A stretch of DNA of 64,000 nt from Tomocerus qinae (lineage: Eukaryota; Arthropoda; Collembola; Entomobryomorpha; Tomoceridae): NCBI GenBank assembly GCA_020055645.1, contig CM034549.1:16203930-16267929 (forward strand), given 5' to 3'. Position numbers and translations under genes: made by a program. Below are positions 13,180-27,100 of this stretch, one piece after another. The notes beneath the pieces were generated by a model. The model was not told the origin of the DNA, did not search any database, and saw only the letters and a program-made list of their open reading frames with translations. Every line of letters begins with the position of its first letter. Positions within the stretch are counted from its first letter, which is position 1.

Positions 13180-16100
13180 TCATATTTGTATCTCGTTCTT
13201 CAGCCATCCGTCTTCTAGTCGCCTTAAGCCAAGTCGTCTAAATTCATCATAGGCTATCAAAAGGATGGTGAAAGGAAGTGGAGGGAGCCATTCTATGAAC
13301 CTGTGAAATAATTAAGGGAAGATCAACAGAATTATTTGGTTAAAATTACATGCGACTGCCACGCGGACACATTACACATATGAATGTTCGAAACTTACTT
13401 GAGACTCCTCAAGTCCATATCTTCGGCAAAAAAGGGATTGTAGACAAAAAAGGCCGCCAGTAACAATTCAAAAACGATGGCCAAGTACATAAACCAGTTC
13501 CTGTGTTTAGAAAATTATTTTTGGAAATTATTTTTAAAAAATTATATATTTTACTTATAAGTACTTACACTTTTCTCTTCTTGAATATGGTATCTCGTCT
13601 AGATTTGCAACAAAAGACATTAGCAATTTGCATAAGGACGATGGCAACGAAAAATGCTGTTTGAGCATTGGATTCTAGTCTCTTTCTTGCTGCATAAGTC
13701 TAAAACAACCATGATATTAATATCTACATCAGCATTTGTAAGTAAGACGCAAATGAAATGTGAACAAACCCATTCCTGTCCATAAGAGTCCTCCAAGTCG
13801 TTAATAGCTCTGGAATCCCATTTAGCCTTTATGTGATAAAGTTTCCAGGGTAGAAAACCATGAAATGACATTGCCACAAAATAGGTGAAGAATCCTGCGG
13901 TAACTTCTAAGACTGCTAGTTGTCCATAGGTGTAGGACAAAAGTCTAAGAAATAAAAGAAGGATCATATCATAATTTGATATAATTCCCAGAAAAATATA
14001 AAAAAATATTTTAGTTACTGTGCTGTCAGCAGTTTTTGCTTTTTGGGGTTTCTAGGCTTCAATTTCATAATTCCAGGCTCTGCAACTTCGTAGACAATAC
14101 TCACAGCGGGAAGGACATCAGTTCCCAAAACTGTGAGCAACATGGCCATAGTTCCCATTGGCAGAGGACATCTCAGTATAATGAAAACGAAGAAACTGTA
14201 CATCTGAGCTACGTTATCAGCAAGATTGTACTGGAGTAATTTCTTAAGATTATCAAAAATCAGTCGACCCTCCTCAACACCCGTGACAATCGAAGAAAAA
14301 TTATCATCGAGAAGGATCATATCTGCTGTAGCTTTGCAAACTTCTGTTCCCGAACTTCCCATCGCAATTCCAATATCCGCTTTCTTCAGTGCCGGACAAT
14401 CCTTAGATTTACAGTAAAACAATTAGAATTTTTCCCATCGAATTTGGGGATATTAGTGAAAAAATAATTCCTTACATTAACTCCATCACCTGTCGCCGCA
14501 ACAATGAACCCTAGTTTTTGCAACGCTTGTACAATATTATACTTCTGCTCAGGATTGGTTCTTGCAAAAACGATTTCCTTGTACGTTTTCAAAATATGCA
14601 TTAATTCTTCTTCAGCCATATTTCTCAAGTCGTAACCTGTCACAACTCCTGCTGTTATTTCTAGTGGGCTGATTTCTGAAATTGGAACTCCTTTTCTCCG
14701 AGCTTTTTCTCTTCGAGTTTCATTGACTGAATTTATTAATCAGTTTTCAGTTACTATTCGCATGATTTAGCTGCGTATTTTATAATAATGCAAAGAAGCA
14801 AAGTTCTTACATGGAGAAATAATTCCAACTGCTTTAGCAACTGCCACGGCTGTAGAGGCATGGTCTCCAGTCACCATTATTACTTTGATACCTAAAACCA
14901 TGTTTTTTCACGTATATTCAGATGATCTTCATAATCATCACATTCCGCAGGCGTACTGTTCCTTATTAAAAGCAATTTATATTTTTCTCTATTTTGCAAA
15001 ATTATTTATACCTGCATCCCTGCATTTGGAAATGGCCTCTGAAGCTGCGACTCGCGGAGGATCTATCATTGACATTAAGCCAACAAATCGGAGTCCTGCA
15101 TTTAGAAACTCTGGTCTTTCGGGCATGTACTTATAGCCCTTGGAATATTTTTCTTGAGGTAAGAAACAGTCTGCAAATCCTTAAAAACCTAGATGTGTTA
15201 ATATTTTATGTCCAAATATTAAATGCAGGACCTAGGACCATTTAAAATTGTGCTAACCTATAAGGCGCTCTCCCTTCATTCCAAGTTCGTCAATGATTTT
15301 CTCTATTTTGTCTAACCAGATATTATTTAAAGCATATTCCTTATCTTTGATAAGAATTTTCGTGCACAACTTCAGTATTCTTTCAGGAGCTCCCTACGAA
15401 TGAATTCAATAAAAATATTGAGAAATGAGTTGATTACTATTTAGAAGTAAAGGTGTACATACTTTGACCGCAACGAAATGTTTCGGAATGTACGCATTTC
15501 TCAAATCGTACACAAACACTTGATATTTGTCTCGGTAATTGAATGGAATCTCACATAATTTGATATAATTTCTGCGATATTTCTCTACATCCCCAAGGTC
15601 CGTTTCCAAAAGTTTAAGAATTGCTGTTTCTGTAGCGTCTCCATCCACCTCTCTACAAGTCAATGGTTTAAATTACCTTTAATATTTACTGAAGTTGCAA
15701 TTTCCATTTCATGAGATTGTAGCAAAATGATTCTCTGAGTAAATCACCGTTTATTAACAGGAACTTCTGCTTGTTTGGGTTTGAAGCGAGCTCGAGAGCA
15801 CAGAGCAGCAACTCTAGATAGAGCCATAAAACCTGGGTCGTAAATATCAAAAGACTTTCCAGTTGCAAAAAGAGAAGTATCTGCTTCGGCGATCTGATCG
15901 TTAAACCACATGTGAGCAACATTCATTTTATTCTGAGTCAATGTCCCCGTTTTGTCTGCACAAATGACCGAAACAGATCCCAAAGTTTCTACACTTTGCA
16001 AATTTTTCACGATAACATTCTTCTTTGCCATTTTCTGTGCCGTTAATGCCAAAATCATAGTAAAGGTTAATGACAACCCTTCAGGTATATTTGCAACGAT

Positions 16101-17426
16101 AATGCCCACTAGGAAGAATAAGGACTCCAACCAAGGATACCCCATTATTTTCGCAATGATAAAAAATGTTACTCCAAAAATCAACGAGCGAACCGTCATG
16201 ACTTTTATCAACTTTGCCATCTCTACTGAAATCGGACTAGACACTTTCAAAAGTCTACTAGCCGTTGTCGCCACTTTCCCCATCATTGTATTAGTACCAA
16301 CTCTTATCACAATTCCTTTTCCATGGCCTTCTATCACAGATGTGGAGAAAAATATTAAATTCCTCGTTTCCATTGGGTCATCATCTGTGAAAATTGAAAG
16401 TCTTCTCTGGGGGTCCGTTTCACCGGTTAATTTCGAATTATCAACATGAAATTCATGACATTCGACAAGACCTAAAAACATTTCATCATTTTTCTGAAAT
16501 ACTTTGAATACAAAATAATATTTAAGAATATTATTAGCTTACGAATATCTGCGGGAACTATTTCTCCATACTTAACTTCCACTATATCACCACAAACTAA
16601 GGTATTTACATTGACTTCTGCAAGGCGGCCATTTCTTTTCACCAATGCAAATCTAGGAACCATGTTAGCAAACGACTCGACTATCTTGTCAGAAGTGTAC
16701 TCTTGATAGTAAAACGAAAATCCCGATATGAAGCAAACGATTATTAACGCTATGCTAAATAACAGCTGTGAAAAGAGATTTTTCAAATTGAAATATAAAG
16801 AACATAATTTTTGATACGATGTAAATTACTTAAATCATATAATGCATGTAAACTGACGTGGTCATTAGAAATGTGGTCTGTATGAAAGTATTGAGACGCG
16901 TAGAGACCAAGACTTAGCATGGAACAAATCCAAATGAGTAAATTCAAACCAAGTGTGATGGATTTTACAAAACGCCACAGCTCTGATGGTTTTGGTGGAG
17001 GAGTCAAAACATTCTCTCCGAACATCTTACGGTTGATAAGTACTTGTTTGGATGTCAGACCCTTAACAAGAAAATATTTCAATGACTATCTCAAACTTCT
17101 CTTGGCAAGGTTTAAAAAATATATTTTGGAGAAAATGGTTCACATATGTAATGTTGCTGCGATAACGATTCAGGAGTTTTTTCAGACTTATTTTATGGTC
17201 ATCCATGTCCCACGTTTCATCTTCGGGGTTACGTGAATGATGTTCATCTCGGACTTGATCCAGCTATTTTTCACAATAAATTACATTTTCTAACAGATTT
17301 TCATTGTCTGAGATGATTTGTTAAATTTTCTCTTACCCTGCAATCTCCCTCGATGAAGTCGTCAAACTTCCTTCCGAATCTCGGACTAGTCTGAATGACG
17401 CGTAGCCTCCCATTCCTACCTTCCAT
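13180..17426 (-). CDS. Divergent Na+/K+-ATPase alpha subunit paralogue
   Basis: Fifteen minus-strand exons give an uninterrupted frame of about 1032 residues, the normal alpha-subunit length: 17426-17337, 17263-17144, 17061-16858, 16765-16543, 16471-15748, 15652-15463, 15393-15258, 15179-15012, 14891-14811, 14726-14476, 14401-14019, 13944-13770, 13699-13569, 13500-13399 and 13300-13180. The catalytic parts are intact: LTGET in the actuator domain, the phosphorylated Asp in [11 protein letters not shown] (about residue 385), KGAPERIL in the nucleotide domain, and MVTGDH and TGDGVN in the P domain. TM4 keeps IVANIPEG with the cation-binding Glu. TM5, TM6 and TM8 differ at ion-site positions (see findings). 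The C-terminus ends in EIQI instead of the usual ETYY. The exon 3 donor (GTCAGT) is weak but gives a gap-free fit to the family. It is best read as a specialised paralogue, as in Drosophila CG3701, not the housekeeping pump. Confidence 0.9.
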
Positions 17427-20400
17427 TCTAATCTTTTAAGCATTCCCAGGGGAAATGTTAAATGGGATATCTAACCTTGTTTGAAACTTATACGTATTTA
17501 ATGTGTACTATTGATCATTGATTGTTGATATTTTCTTATCTATTGGTAGTATATTTCTTTCGTGTGAGTATTTTAATTTGTGAACAAGAAACGCAGTAGT
17601 AAATTTCAAAAATCCGTCTCTCAAAGAAATTAAGCGATGACATACCTTCAATAGAAATGCTTATCCTCTCTTCTCACCTTGTTTCAACCCACTAATGTTA
17701 ATAAGCCAAGTTCTTAGCCTAGTTACACAGCAAAATATCTCGTAAGTGTATTCGTCCTCACTTCATTAACAAATAAACTATCTCGAAATGTGACTTGTAA
17801 ATATTACCTCAACATTTCCCTTCGACTGCTATACCCGTAATACTCGTAATCTAATATAAACAGAAGGTTGCTCCAAATGGTAATTAAGATCTAGTTAGAG
17901 TCAGTACATTTTGTTTTGACTTCATAAAGTTATTCTCATATTATCTGCATCGTAAATATCTCTAGAAAATTAACAGAGTGACGCACTGTGACTGTGAAAA
18001 CGTAGTTACTAATACACACTCTTAGATTACACTCATTGTGTATTGCTTTAAATATTCTTCCTCATGCCTCTTACCACCATCGACCAAACCTATTAAGAAT
18101 AGGCAGCTAATTGTAATAAATGTTCTTGAGTTTATAATTTTCCTATTTAAAAACTCCTATCATTGTTTTCCAACCAACACTCCAACTCATTAACATTATG
18201 ACAAACAGATACACTACTGCTACTCATCCTACTTTTAGATATCAGTCCATTATATCTTCATAAACATTTTTATAGCCCTAAAATGATCTATATGTACGTT
18301 TTTGCCAAATGACAATCTACAATGTAGTAACACTAATAAATACACGTGCATAATAATTTTTTTAAATAGACAATGAAATCAGATGATTTTAGATTTCTCT
18401 CTATTTTTTAATGAAAATAAATGGAAAATGATGATTTGATGATGTACTTGGAGCTATTTCATGATTAAGAGACTTATTCTCGGAGTGTTTAATAAAATAC
18501 TAGAAGTGGATATGAAAGGAACTGTGCAGTACAGTTAAAGTCATGTACTTAGAACTTGTTTCATAATTTATGTGTTGGTTTTACATTACTATGCTTATTT
18601 CGTCAAATCTGCAATAATTTAATTGCCAATTCATTCAGAATTGAAATGTGACGCAAGAAAATTTCGAATTCGTTGTCTCGACTCTCGGGTGACGCTAGGA
18701 CAAAGAGTCAATACCATTTTAAAACTTACCATACCTATATTTTACATACGTATTTGTATTCTGTAAACACATCTGTAATGCAAATATATTCATAAACAAC
18801 AGGTAAATGAACTAGTAAAGATTATGAGTCTATTAGGACTGTCGGCAGAAGTGTAGAGAAACATGTCTGTAATCTAAGGATTAAATTACGATGGTAGAAT
18901 TGCTAAATTAACCATCTAAGCAGTAATAATCATAACGTAGAGTGACAAAGAACAACAAATTATTGCAAAATTGTAAATTGAACGTTTTGTATGTCTATCA
19001 AAATTTACAATAGAATTTTAACTATTGTTTTTAAATGGAAATTTTGTAGATAAAGAAGTAAGTAATGGAATGTTAACTGCAATGTAGTAGCTAATAACAT
19101 TATTAAATGTAACTGGGTACATGATCAAATATTATTGTTTAAGCCATTTATTTCCTAGTACAACTCAGGATCTGAAATTCATTTTTATTCTGTAGATAAA
19201 CAATTTATTATTTAAGTTATTACTACATTTTTCGTTATTTCAATTCAAGCAAGTTGGGGCATTTGCCTCTGTACAGTATAGCACAGAATTGTTCTAGAGA
19301 TATGTTAGCACAAGTTGCTAATTAATGTAACAAAGTAGCTTAATTAGCACTTGAAGCGACCTACTCCATGTCCAAAATTTAATTTAAAGGAGCCGGTAGA
19401 GATGCACTTGATATAAAACAGCTCCCTCGACTCTAATGACTATTATTACAAAAGTTCTCCTTGTGTGGTCGAATCCAGCCAGGTAGGGAAAGCCTATAAG
19501 CATTTAGATTATCACATTCACATCGAGTTCTCCTCAGGTACCTACATGGTATTTACTGTATTATCCAAATGTTACGTTTTGCGCATGAAGATGATTCTGT
19601 TGACACGCACATTATATCATGAAATACTTTTTTCCATTTCATGCCAACCTGACCGTAGTGTGGCTTGTAATAAATTGTGACATCTCCGCAGTTAAATTTC
19701 AGCAATCCACAACAACCACGTATAAATATAAATTGTAGTGTTGCTAAATTATTACTCTTCTCCATACTTAGTATCTTAAGCCAGCAGAGTAGTCCTAGCT
19801 ATCACTTCTATGTTTTCTAAACCAACCGATTCATAGACACAGAAGCTATCGAAATATAATTGTGCACAATGCCAGGTTGTTTATCTACACTGTAGTCTGC
19901 ATGCAATTATTTTTTCCAACTGAGTGTAAATGTATGCTTTGCATTTTTTGTTTGTAGTATCAAGTATGAACAAAAGGAAATTTCATACAATTTTCCTTTT
20001 AATTTTTGTGTATATGCATTTTCCTATCAGACTGCTTTTTTTGAAGGAAACCTTCAATTTTGCTATTGCAACTGTAATGATTATTTTAAGCAATATCTTT
20101 TACCGTTCACTTAATTGATTCATACTCAATACGGAAGTTATGTTCTAAATTCCTCCGACGAAGATTTCAGTTCTTGAAACAATTCACTTATGGTCAATAC
20201 ATACCTAGTATATGCGAATTTTGCTAGTTTTATCAAAATACATCTTTCGTTTCACCTTGCTGTTATTTTCTGATCCTAATCTACACGTATTTATTTAATT
20301 GAGGGAAGTAGTAAAATCATATCATTTATTACAGTATGTATTAATGAATGGTAACCCGATTGTAATTAGCTGCTTAATTTGTAGGAGTTATCTATTGTTA

Positions 20401-20456
20401 TTAGGTTTGATACAAGGATAGTATAGGGGAAGGTTCGGAAACTAGCTGTTATTTTT

Positions 20457-21003
20457 GGGGCTACCCCTTCTTGTCAACACCTTTTTGTCAACAAATTATT
20501 TTTAGAAATCACTTTTTGTCAACACATAGTAAACTTTTTGTCAACACATGCACATGTAAGTTGTATGGTGTATATGTATGTAATGTGTGTATGCAAAACA
20601 TGATTCATTTATTTGTCCACGAACAGATAACTGTGAAGCAAACCTTTCTTAACAAAAAAGGTCTTCAGGCTATTCTAAAACTTAAAAAAATATTCGAAAG
20701 TTAACCAAAATGACTCCCTGAGTGTCCTGGATTTATATCATTGCTAACAAACTATAAAATCTTAGAATTTTCGGGATACTTTTCTTACTGATTATTTGGC
20801 TTATTTAATTGTTTGATTTTATCTGATACAAATACTAGTAGCCATTACATATTTTTACCATTCAGTCAGAATTAATTTTTAAGGCAGTTGTGTTGACAAA
20901 TAAGATAATTGTTGTTGACAAAAAATAAAATGGTGTTGACAAAAGGTGTTTTCGATTTTTTTGCTCTGTTGACATTTTAGTGTTGACAAATTGGGGGTAG
21001 GTC
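20457..21003. mobile_element. Non-autonomous DNA transposon with 9-bp target duplication
   Basis: A 547-bp element flanked by the direct repeat GTTATTTTT (20448-20456 and 21004-21012). The ends are inverted: left GGGGCTACCCC followed by TTGTCAACAC; right, read in reverse, GACCTACCCCC followed by TTGTCAACAC. The motif TTTTTGTCAACA occurs about four times near the left end and about five times, in opposite orientation, near the right end, a subterminal repeat pattern typical of transposase-binding sites. No transposase is encoded. A 77-codon ORF inside (20471-20704) has no family resemblance. The superfamily is not settled; 9-bp duplications are seen in Mutator-like and Merlin elements. Confidence 0.8.
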
Positions 21004-21093
21004 GTTATTTTTATCGCAAAGGGTCACCCGGTGTCTCCCCCGAGGAGAGTAGTATGTAATTTCCATGTAAACCCCCTAAGTATGACTTCGATA

Positions 21094-21103
21094 GTGACGT
21101 CAC
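21094..21103. promoter_or_regulatory. Perfect CRE-like palindrome
   Basis: GTGACGTCAC, containing the full cAMP-response element TGACGTCA, sits in a stretch (about 21013-21235) that is clearly richer in G and C than its surroundings. The patch starts right after the transposon's right-hand target duplication. It could be a promoter or enhancer, but no transcript start can be tied to it. Confidence 0.3.
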
Positions 21104-24100
21104 GCGAAGATCAAAATGCCATGTAATGTTCCCACAAACTCCACCCACTTTTCTGCGGCTTAGGGGATGTCCAGGCGTTGTGTTTGAAGTACCTACATGA
21201 TTGTAATATGCGATATAACTGCAGGTACTCATTTATATTTAATGGAGTCTATTTGGCATTTTTCTATTTTCTTTATTACAAACCAATAGCCAAATTATTA
21301 TACTGCTGTGCGACAGTTTTTACTCATGACTAAGAGAATTCTGCAAGGGGCAGCTGTCGTAAAATTATCGTAGACATTTCAGTAGACTCCAGCTGAGCGG
21401 CTGTGGTTATGATATTTTATAAAACTTCATTTCTTTAATGGATTCTGAGATATGCGTCAGTTGTTGGGTAAAACAAGCAATTAATTTTAAAAGATCATGT
21501 TATTGTTTAAGTGCCAGTTCTTATGGCCAGCAACAGTTTTCTGTCTGATATAAAATGATTGAGCTGTTTTGTTCCTAGTTTCGTTGTAGCAGGAATGAAT
21601 AGAGCTTCTCATTAAGAACTTTGCTAGGTGTAGGTTTCCTATTTTCAAATAAGGACGACATGGGCCACAGATCTGCATAGACTGCACTTTTCGCTAAAGC
21701 GTTGAATGTATATGAGGCAATATTTTATTTCTTATTGTCATACTAGTGGCCAAATAGAGACAAAGATAGTTTGGGCTGCCAGCTAGCTCTGGTGATAAAT
21801 TGTCAGACTCTCCTTATAATGTGTGCTTTATGCTAAAATTGACAAGAATCTGTACGCTAACTTACACTGTAAAGTTGTTAAACACATTTGGTGTGGGAAG
21901 ATCCTTACATTTTTCTCCTAGTAAATACAATGCCTTTTTATTTATTGTCCCTATTCACTTTACTGCTGGAGCTTGTAATTGCGAATATTAAGCCAAAAAT
22001 ATAGCACATACAGCTCTAACATTAATCCTACCGCAAATCACTATGTTTAATCAAGGATGGTTCAATTTAATGTAAAACTATCTATACTATTAAAAAACTT
22101 CAACGTTTTCAAATTCAAAACTTTTTATCATAATTTTTCAAGATTTCCACAGCGTCTTGAATTGAGCATAGACATAATCTAACTATGAAAATTACTATGA
22201 TAATTTCAATACATACAATACATTTATACTCACCGGCCACCGGTTATTGGTTTGATAATAGATACAAAATTTATCCAAAATGTGAATCACTAATTTCTCA
22301 ACTACCAAAACCGATATCCAATTCAAATTCAAAGGTATCAATCGCCATTAATAAATCAATTTTCAGAGACATTTAACAGCTAAATCCAGTTTTAAGTTAT
22401 GATAATAATTTGAAGAAAAAGAGCCATTCCAACCTGCTTTTATGTAAATTAAAGTATATTTCACCAATTTAATTATTTGTAGACGTTATTATGAGATTCT
22501 ATTTTGGATCACTAATGTTGGTGACTGAATAAATAAAATAAATTTTTTCAATTTAATTAAGTGCATAAACAGTCTAATGTGACATAATGTGTTATTGTTG
22601 TGCCATTTCTGCTTCAGGTACTCATTGCATGGATTTACTAATGTAAATTGGAGATTGTCAACTGCAAATTGTGAGCCGGATCTTGTTTTAAACGCTACGC
22701 TGAGGTGATTTAATGTAATGCATAGTAACTATAAGGTAATGAGTTTTGGATAACATAAGGAGCATAAAGCAATGTCCGAAGCATAGCGAATCAACTTTTC
22801 CTTGTCGTGTATTTTTATGTTCACATTGGTATTAAGGCAAAGCGTAGATGAAATATAATTTCTGTGTGTGTTTAACTAGGGTTAACGTTTGTTCGGAGGT
22901 GGAATGGAAAATGCAAAGTATAAGTCAAGAATTATATGATTTTATGATCAGAGGATTTGCATTGTTAGTTCGTTTAGTGTCAGTATATCTGTAGGACTTC
23001 TTATATCATGTCAAGCCATGGCATTTCATGCCACACACAATATAATACTGAGACGCTGAACCTATTGTCTTGTACTTATAAGGTGCAAGGTGAACTCTTC
23101 GTTAACGTCAACTATTTTACATTACGGCAATCTTGCTGTCAAGTCTTCTCTTCAACGCTAATTTTCCCCGAACCAATCCAATCCAAGTTGAATAATAAAA
23201 TAAAACATTTTAATAGAGATAAGAGAAAATCTTTTGACAAAGGTAAAAGACAATAGTAATAAAAATACACTTATGCGAGGCAGGTAATAAATCAATAGAA
23301 TATTAGCATGAAAGTATAGCTTCCCTATACCATGAAGGCCTATATGGATAAGTATACGTTTTTTCTTTGCGTAATTATTGGTATTGTTTACTCTATGAGG
23401 CAAGACATTAAAAAAGCATCAAACTAGTGCTTATTTGCATAGATACATCTGAGAATTCTGGCAAAGTAGGTATAGATACCTTGAAATATGAGATATACTT
23501 TTGGTAGCTTTTATATAACATGATTTGCGCGTCTGCACCGATAAGCAACATCTGAACACAAGGTGAACTAGAGTTATTAAATACTACCTATAGATAACGA
23601 TTGCATGTTAATGCATTCGTATCCAACAGATTTTAATCATTTAATATGTTGATACTATTGTGCTAAATGACCATTTGCTGACATTGCTACGACTTATATT
23701 ACTTATTACGTGCTAAATACATTTTTATGCATCATTTATTCAATTTTTAATTGTTTTACCAGAAATGAATCACATGCATCGTGTGATTAACTACTTTATT
23801 GCTACTTATAACCTCATCAATCATCAATAGTGCCACGGATCTCTAATTTATCGTGCCACTTGTATTTATTCTAATTAATTCCTCTGGTGAATAATTATTG
23901 TCACGCATAATCTGACCTTTGTGACACTCTGCGATACAATCTTTGAATATTTGTGAAGAATGAATGAAAAATATAAGAGATCAGCACGCAATGAAATACG
24001 CAGTATTAGAAGGTATTGTTAATTGTAGTAAGATTCGAAGAAAACTGAACAAAAAAAACAGTTAACGAATCTGGGGATAATGTTCGACTTACATAGAGGC

Positions 24101-27100
24101 AGTTAGAAAACGGGTAAACAAGAAGACCTCAATTAACAATCTCTTAGCTAACAATGAGCAAAGGCGCAATGTGTAATCTAAGCTAACGAACTGCAAAGCT
24201 TAAGGTAAAGTGAAGGCCAGTCCAGTGAGACCAGCTTGTATAAAACATTCTTATACAGTCTTTACTACACCAAACACGTTTATCCTAACTTTACCGTCCA
24301 GTTCCATACAAAGGATCTACCTTCACCTGTACATCCACCTATACATACCTTTACACATGCATTACGTAGAATCACTCCTACAATGTTATTATATAATTGT
24401 AGAGAGTAGCAGGCTATCTCCTGATTTAAATACCTTCACATTTGCCATACAGAACATCCAATGCTATTTACTATTATCAAAGCTGCATCCTTATGCTTCA
24501 ACAAAGGTTTGCTTATAGAGTAAGCGAATATGTATATATCTATAGAGTATGCATATAGCCATGGGCTATTTAAATCTTAAATGAGTCTTTTCTTTGTATT
24601 TACTCGCAATCTAACTTACATTCATGTACAATTATGTAACATCGTATAAGCACATAGTTAGTATACTATTAAAAGAGTATATTTGTACATGGACAGATGT
24701 AAATGATAGTAAAGAATCTGTAGGATAGACTATATAAAAATAGTAGAGGATGGCAGGTGTATTATATAGACATTTAAAATTGAAAGTATAAAGCGATAGT
24801 TAATAATATCTTATAATTCAATGGGAATTATAGGTTTTTGGATGTGGTAGATTGTTTATATGAGGTTGTGGCATAAAGTAACATAAGGTCGAATCAACCA
24901 GTTGATATCTAATCATAGGTATAGAATTGCTTTATTTTTCAGTGGAGGTCATTTGAAGCGTAGACAGCAATTGGAGATGGCAAGAGTCGAATCTTAATGG
25001 TATAATACTTAACTCTTTATTATTCATGATCTTCAAGTTTACAAGTGGAGTGGTGTGACTAAGAAACTTTTACATTAGTCTTGCATCCGATTGCATGGCA
25101 TGGCGTCTCCTAACATTCCACACTCATACAGTATCCTATTGCACATTTCAGGAGCTACTGTATATATAGGAACTTTCCCTGCATTCAAGTATTATGTGTA
25201 TAGTTGAGGTTGAACTCGAAATTTCCATGAACATACAAAGCACATCTGATAGGGTGGAAAAAGTGTATGATTATAGTCCGCATGTGAATTAAATAATAGT
25301 AAGGATAAGCATTAGAAAGTGGAAAGGAAAACAAGGGATTTTATTTGATTGCATGACATAACACAACAAAAGAGAACACGGAGTTGATTCTACATAGCTC
25401 TGTGTGATTATTATCAAATATTGAAATCACATTCATTTCATCGTGCCTTTAGCTCGTATCATGCTGTGTAGTTACTTCTGATGTGTGAATGCCATACATC
25501 AAAATGTCTATACACTATACACTCCTACTCTCCATACTTCGTAACAATAATTTTATTAATCTAAAACTACCTACACTACTGTGGGGCATATATTCTAACT
25601 AACAAAGCAGAAGCAAAGAAAACCTGCCCAAACTAGGCGGTTCGTACATCTACATAGTACTATCCATCTCTCTCTCTCTACGCTATGAGTAATAGCTTTC
25701 TTACTATCTTCCCGTACATATCTAAATGGCTCTTTAGAACCTATAAAAAATATGCTATAAGACTCTAACAACCTGTGGGTTGATTCTGATACGATACCAT
25801 CACTCCGGCAGACATACACCTTACATTACACGCACACACAAAAAACATATTTAGACTTGTGTATACTATAATCGTTAATAGCCACAAGATCACTTCGATA
25901 ACCAGCATAATATAGGGAAATTCATATGATGCAATCATCAGCATTTCTCGTAATAATATTTTTAGCTCGCTTTTTCTCAACCTTCTTAGTCAGTTTGTCT
26001 CCGAAGATAGAATAACTGTAGGGAAATAAATGAATGTTTATGACACGAGTGTTTTGAAGCTACCGAAAGGTTTTCGCTCTAAAATTTCGGGTTGGTTAGC
26101 CAAGGCAAAGTAATAAATACGGAAAGTGTAAAAGAAAGAGGTACTAGTTTATAGTGTTAAACCAAAAATCCTTGTTATGGACCAGGTCTACTTATAAGTA
26201 GTAAAATGTACAGGAGAGGTATAAAATATTTTAACTAAGGTTCACGTTCAAGATGAAAATCGAAACGAAAGCAAAGCATAGCATGAACCATGCAATGAAT
26301 ACAATGGCTGAAAAAGGAGAACAAAAACCCCAAGTTGACTTAACAATAGTACCTACACATACATACTGTGTATAGTTATGCAGGCATTACACTCTGGGTA
26401 CCTATTTCTCTACTACCTGCCTACATCTCAGAAAAGTACACATAAAGGAGGCAGACGAAGTGAATTCATTAGGAACTCACCATTTACATCAGATAGGTAC
26501 TAATAACATTCTATAGGTATTAGTAACTATAAATACAGTTTAGATTAGAGATCCTTATTTTGGGTCATGTCAAGCAAGGCATTGATTATAGGCTTAGTCT
26601 ATACATTCATCAGTTACATAGACTTTATATGGTCTTAAGATTAGTATAAGTTGTTCGTCTGGTTTGGTATTCATGACTCGGCTGTTGTTATACTAGTTGT
26701 TCCAGGCTGCCTACATATCTAATACCAGATGCGATGGGATAATGGTATAATAGTTCGTATTATAGATAAGCCTTGAGCCGAAATATAGAAAATGGTCAGT
26801 CAGCTCAGAAGATGCACACAATAGGTATCTTCTTCTGCAGACTAACTCCCTACTAGCTGGATCTGCCCCTAAAAAAGTAACCCAAGAAAAACTCTTCCAG
26901 TCAATTTTTCTTCCTTCCATCGGACGGAAACTTGTACTCGCATCCCAACATACAAAAACGTTGAAAAAATTCCTGGATCATTTCAGTTTTGTCCGTACTT
27001 CACGTCAGTGCAGTCGAGAGTCTCTCCAGACAGTGTAGCATAGTACAGCCTACTGAAGGTTTCTTGCTCTTGCAGGTTCCATTGCAGGTGCTCCTCACTA

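Noticed and set aside
15952..16449. 165-residue ORF on the plus strand
   Set aside because: Lies antisense to the largest, clearly conserved exon of the Na,K-ATPase-like gene and has no family resemblance.
19390..19480. tRNA-like traces (GCCGGTAGAG and GGTCGAATCC)
   Set aside because: The two promoter-box-like motifs are too far apart for a tRNA, one is a base short, and no cloverleaf can be drawn. At most a very old tRNA-derived SINE relic.
24210..24518. 102-codon ORF rich in Tyr, Leu and His
   Set aside because: Low-complexity translation of AT-rich DNA, no start context, no domain, no splice partner.
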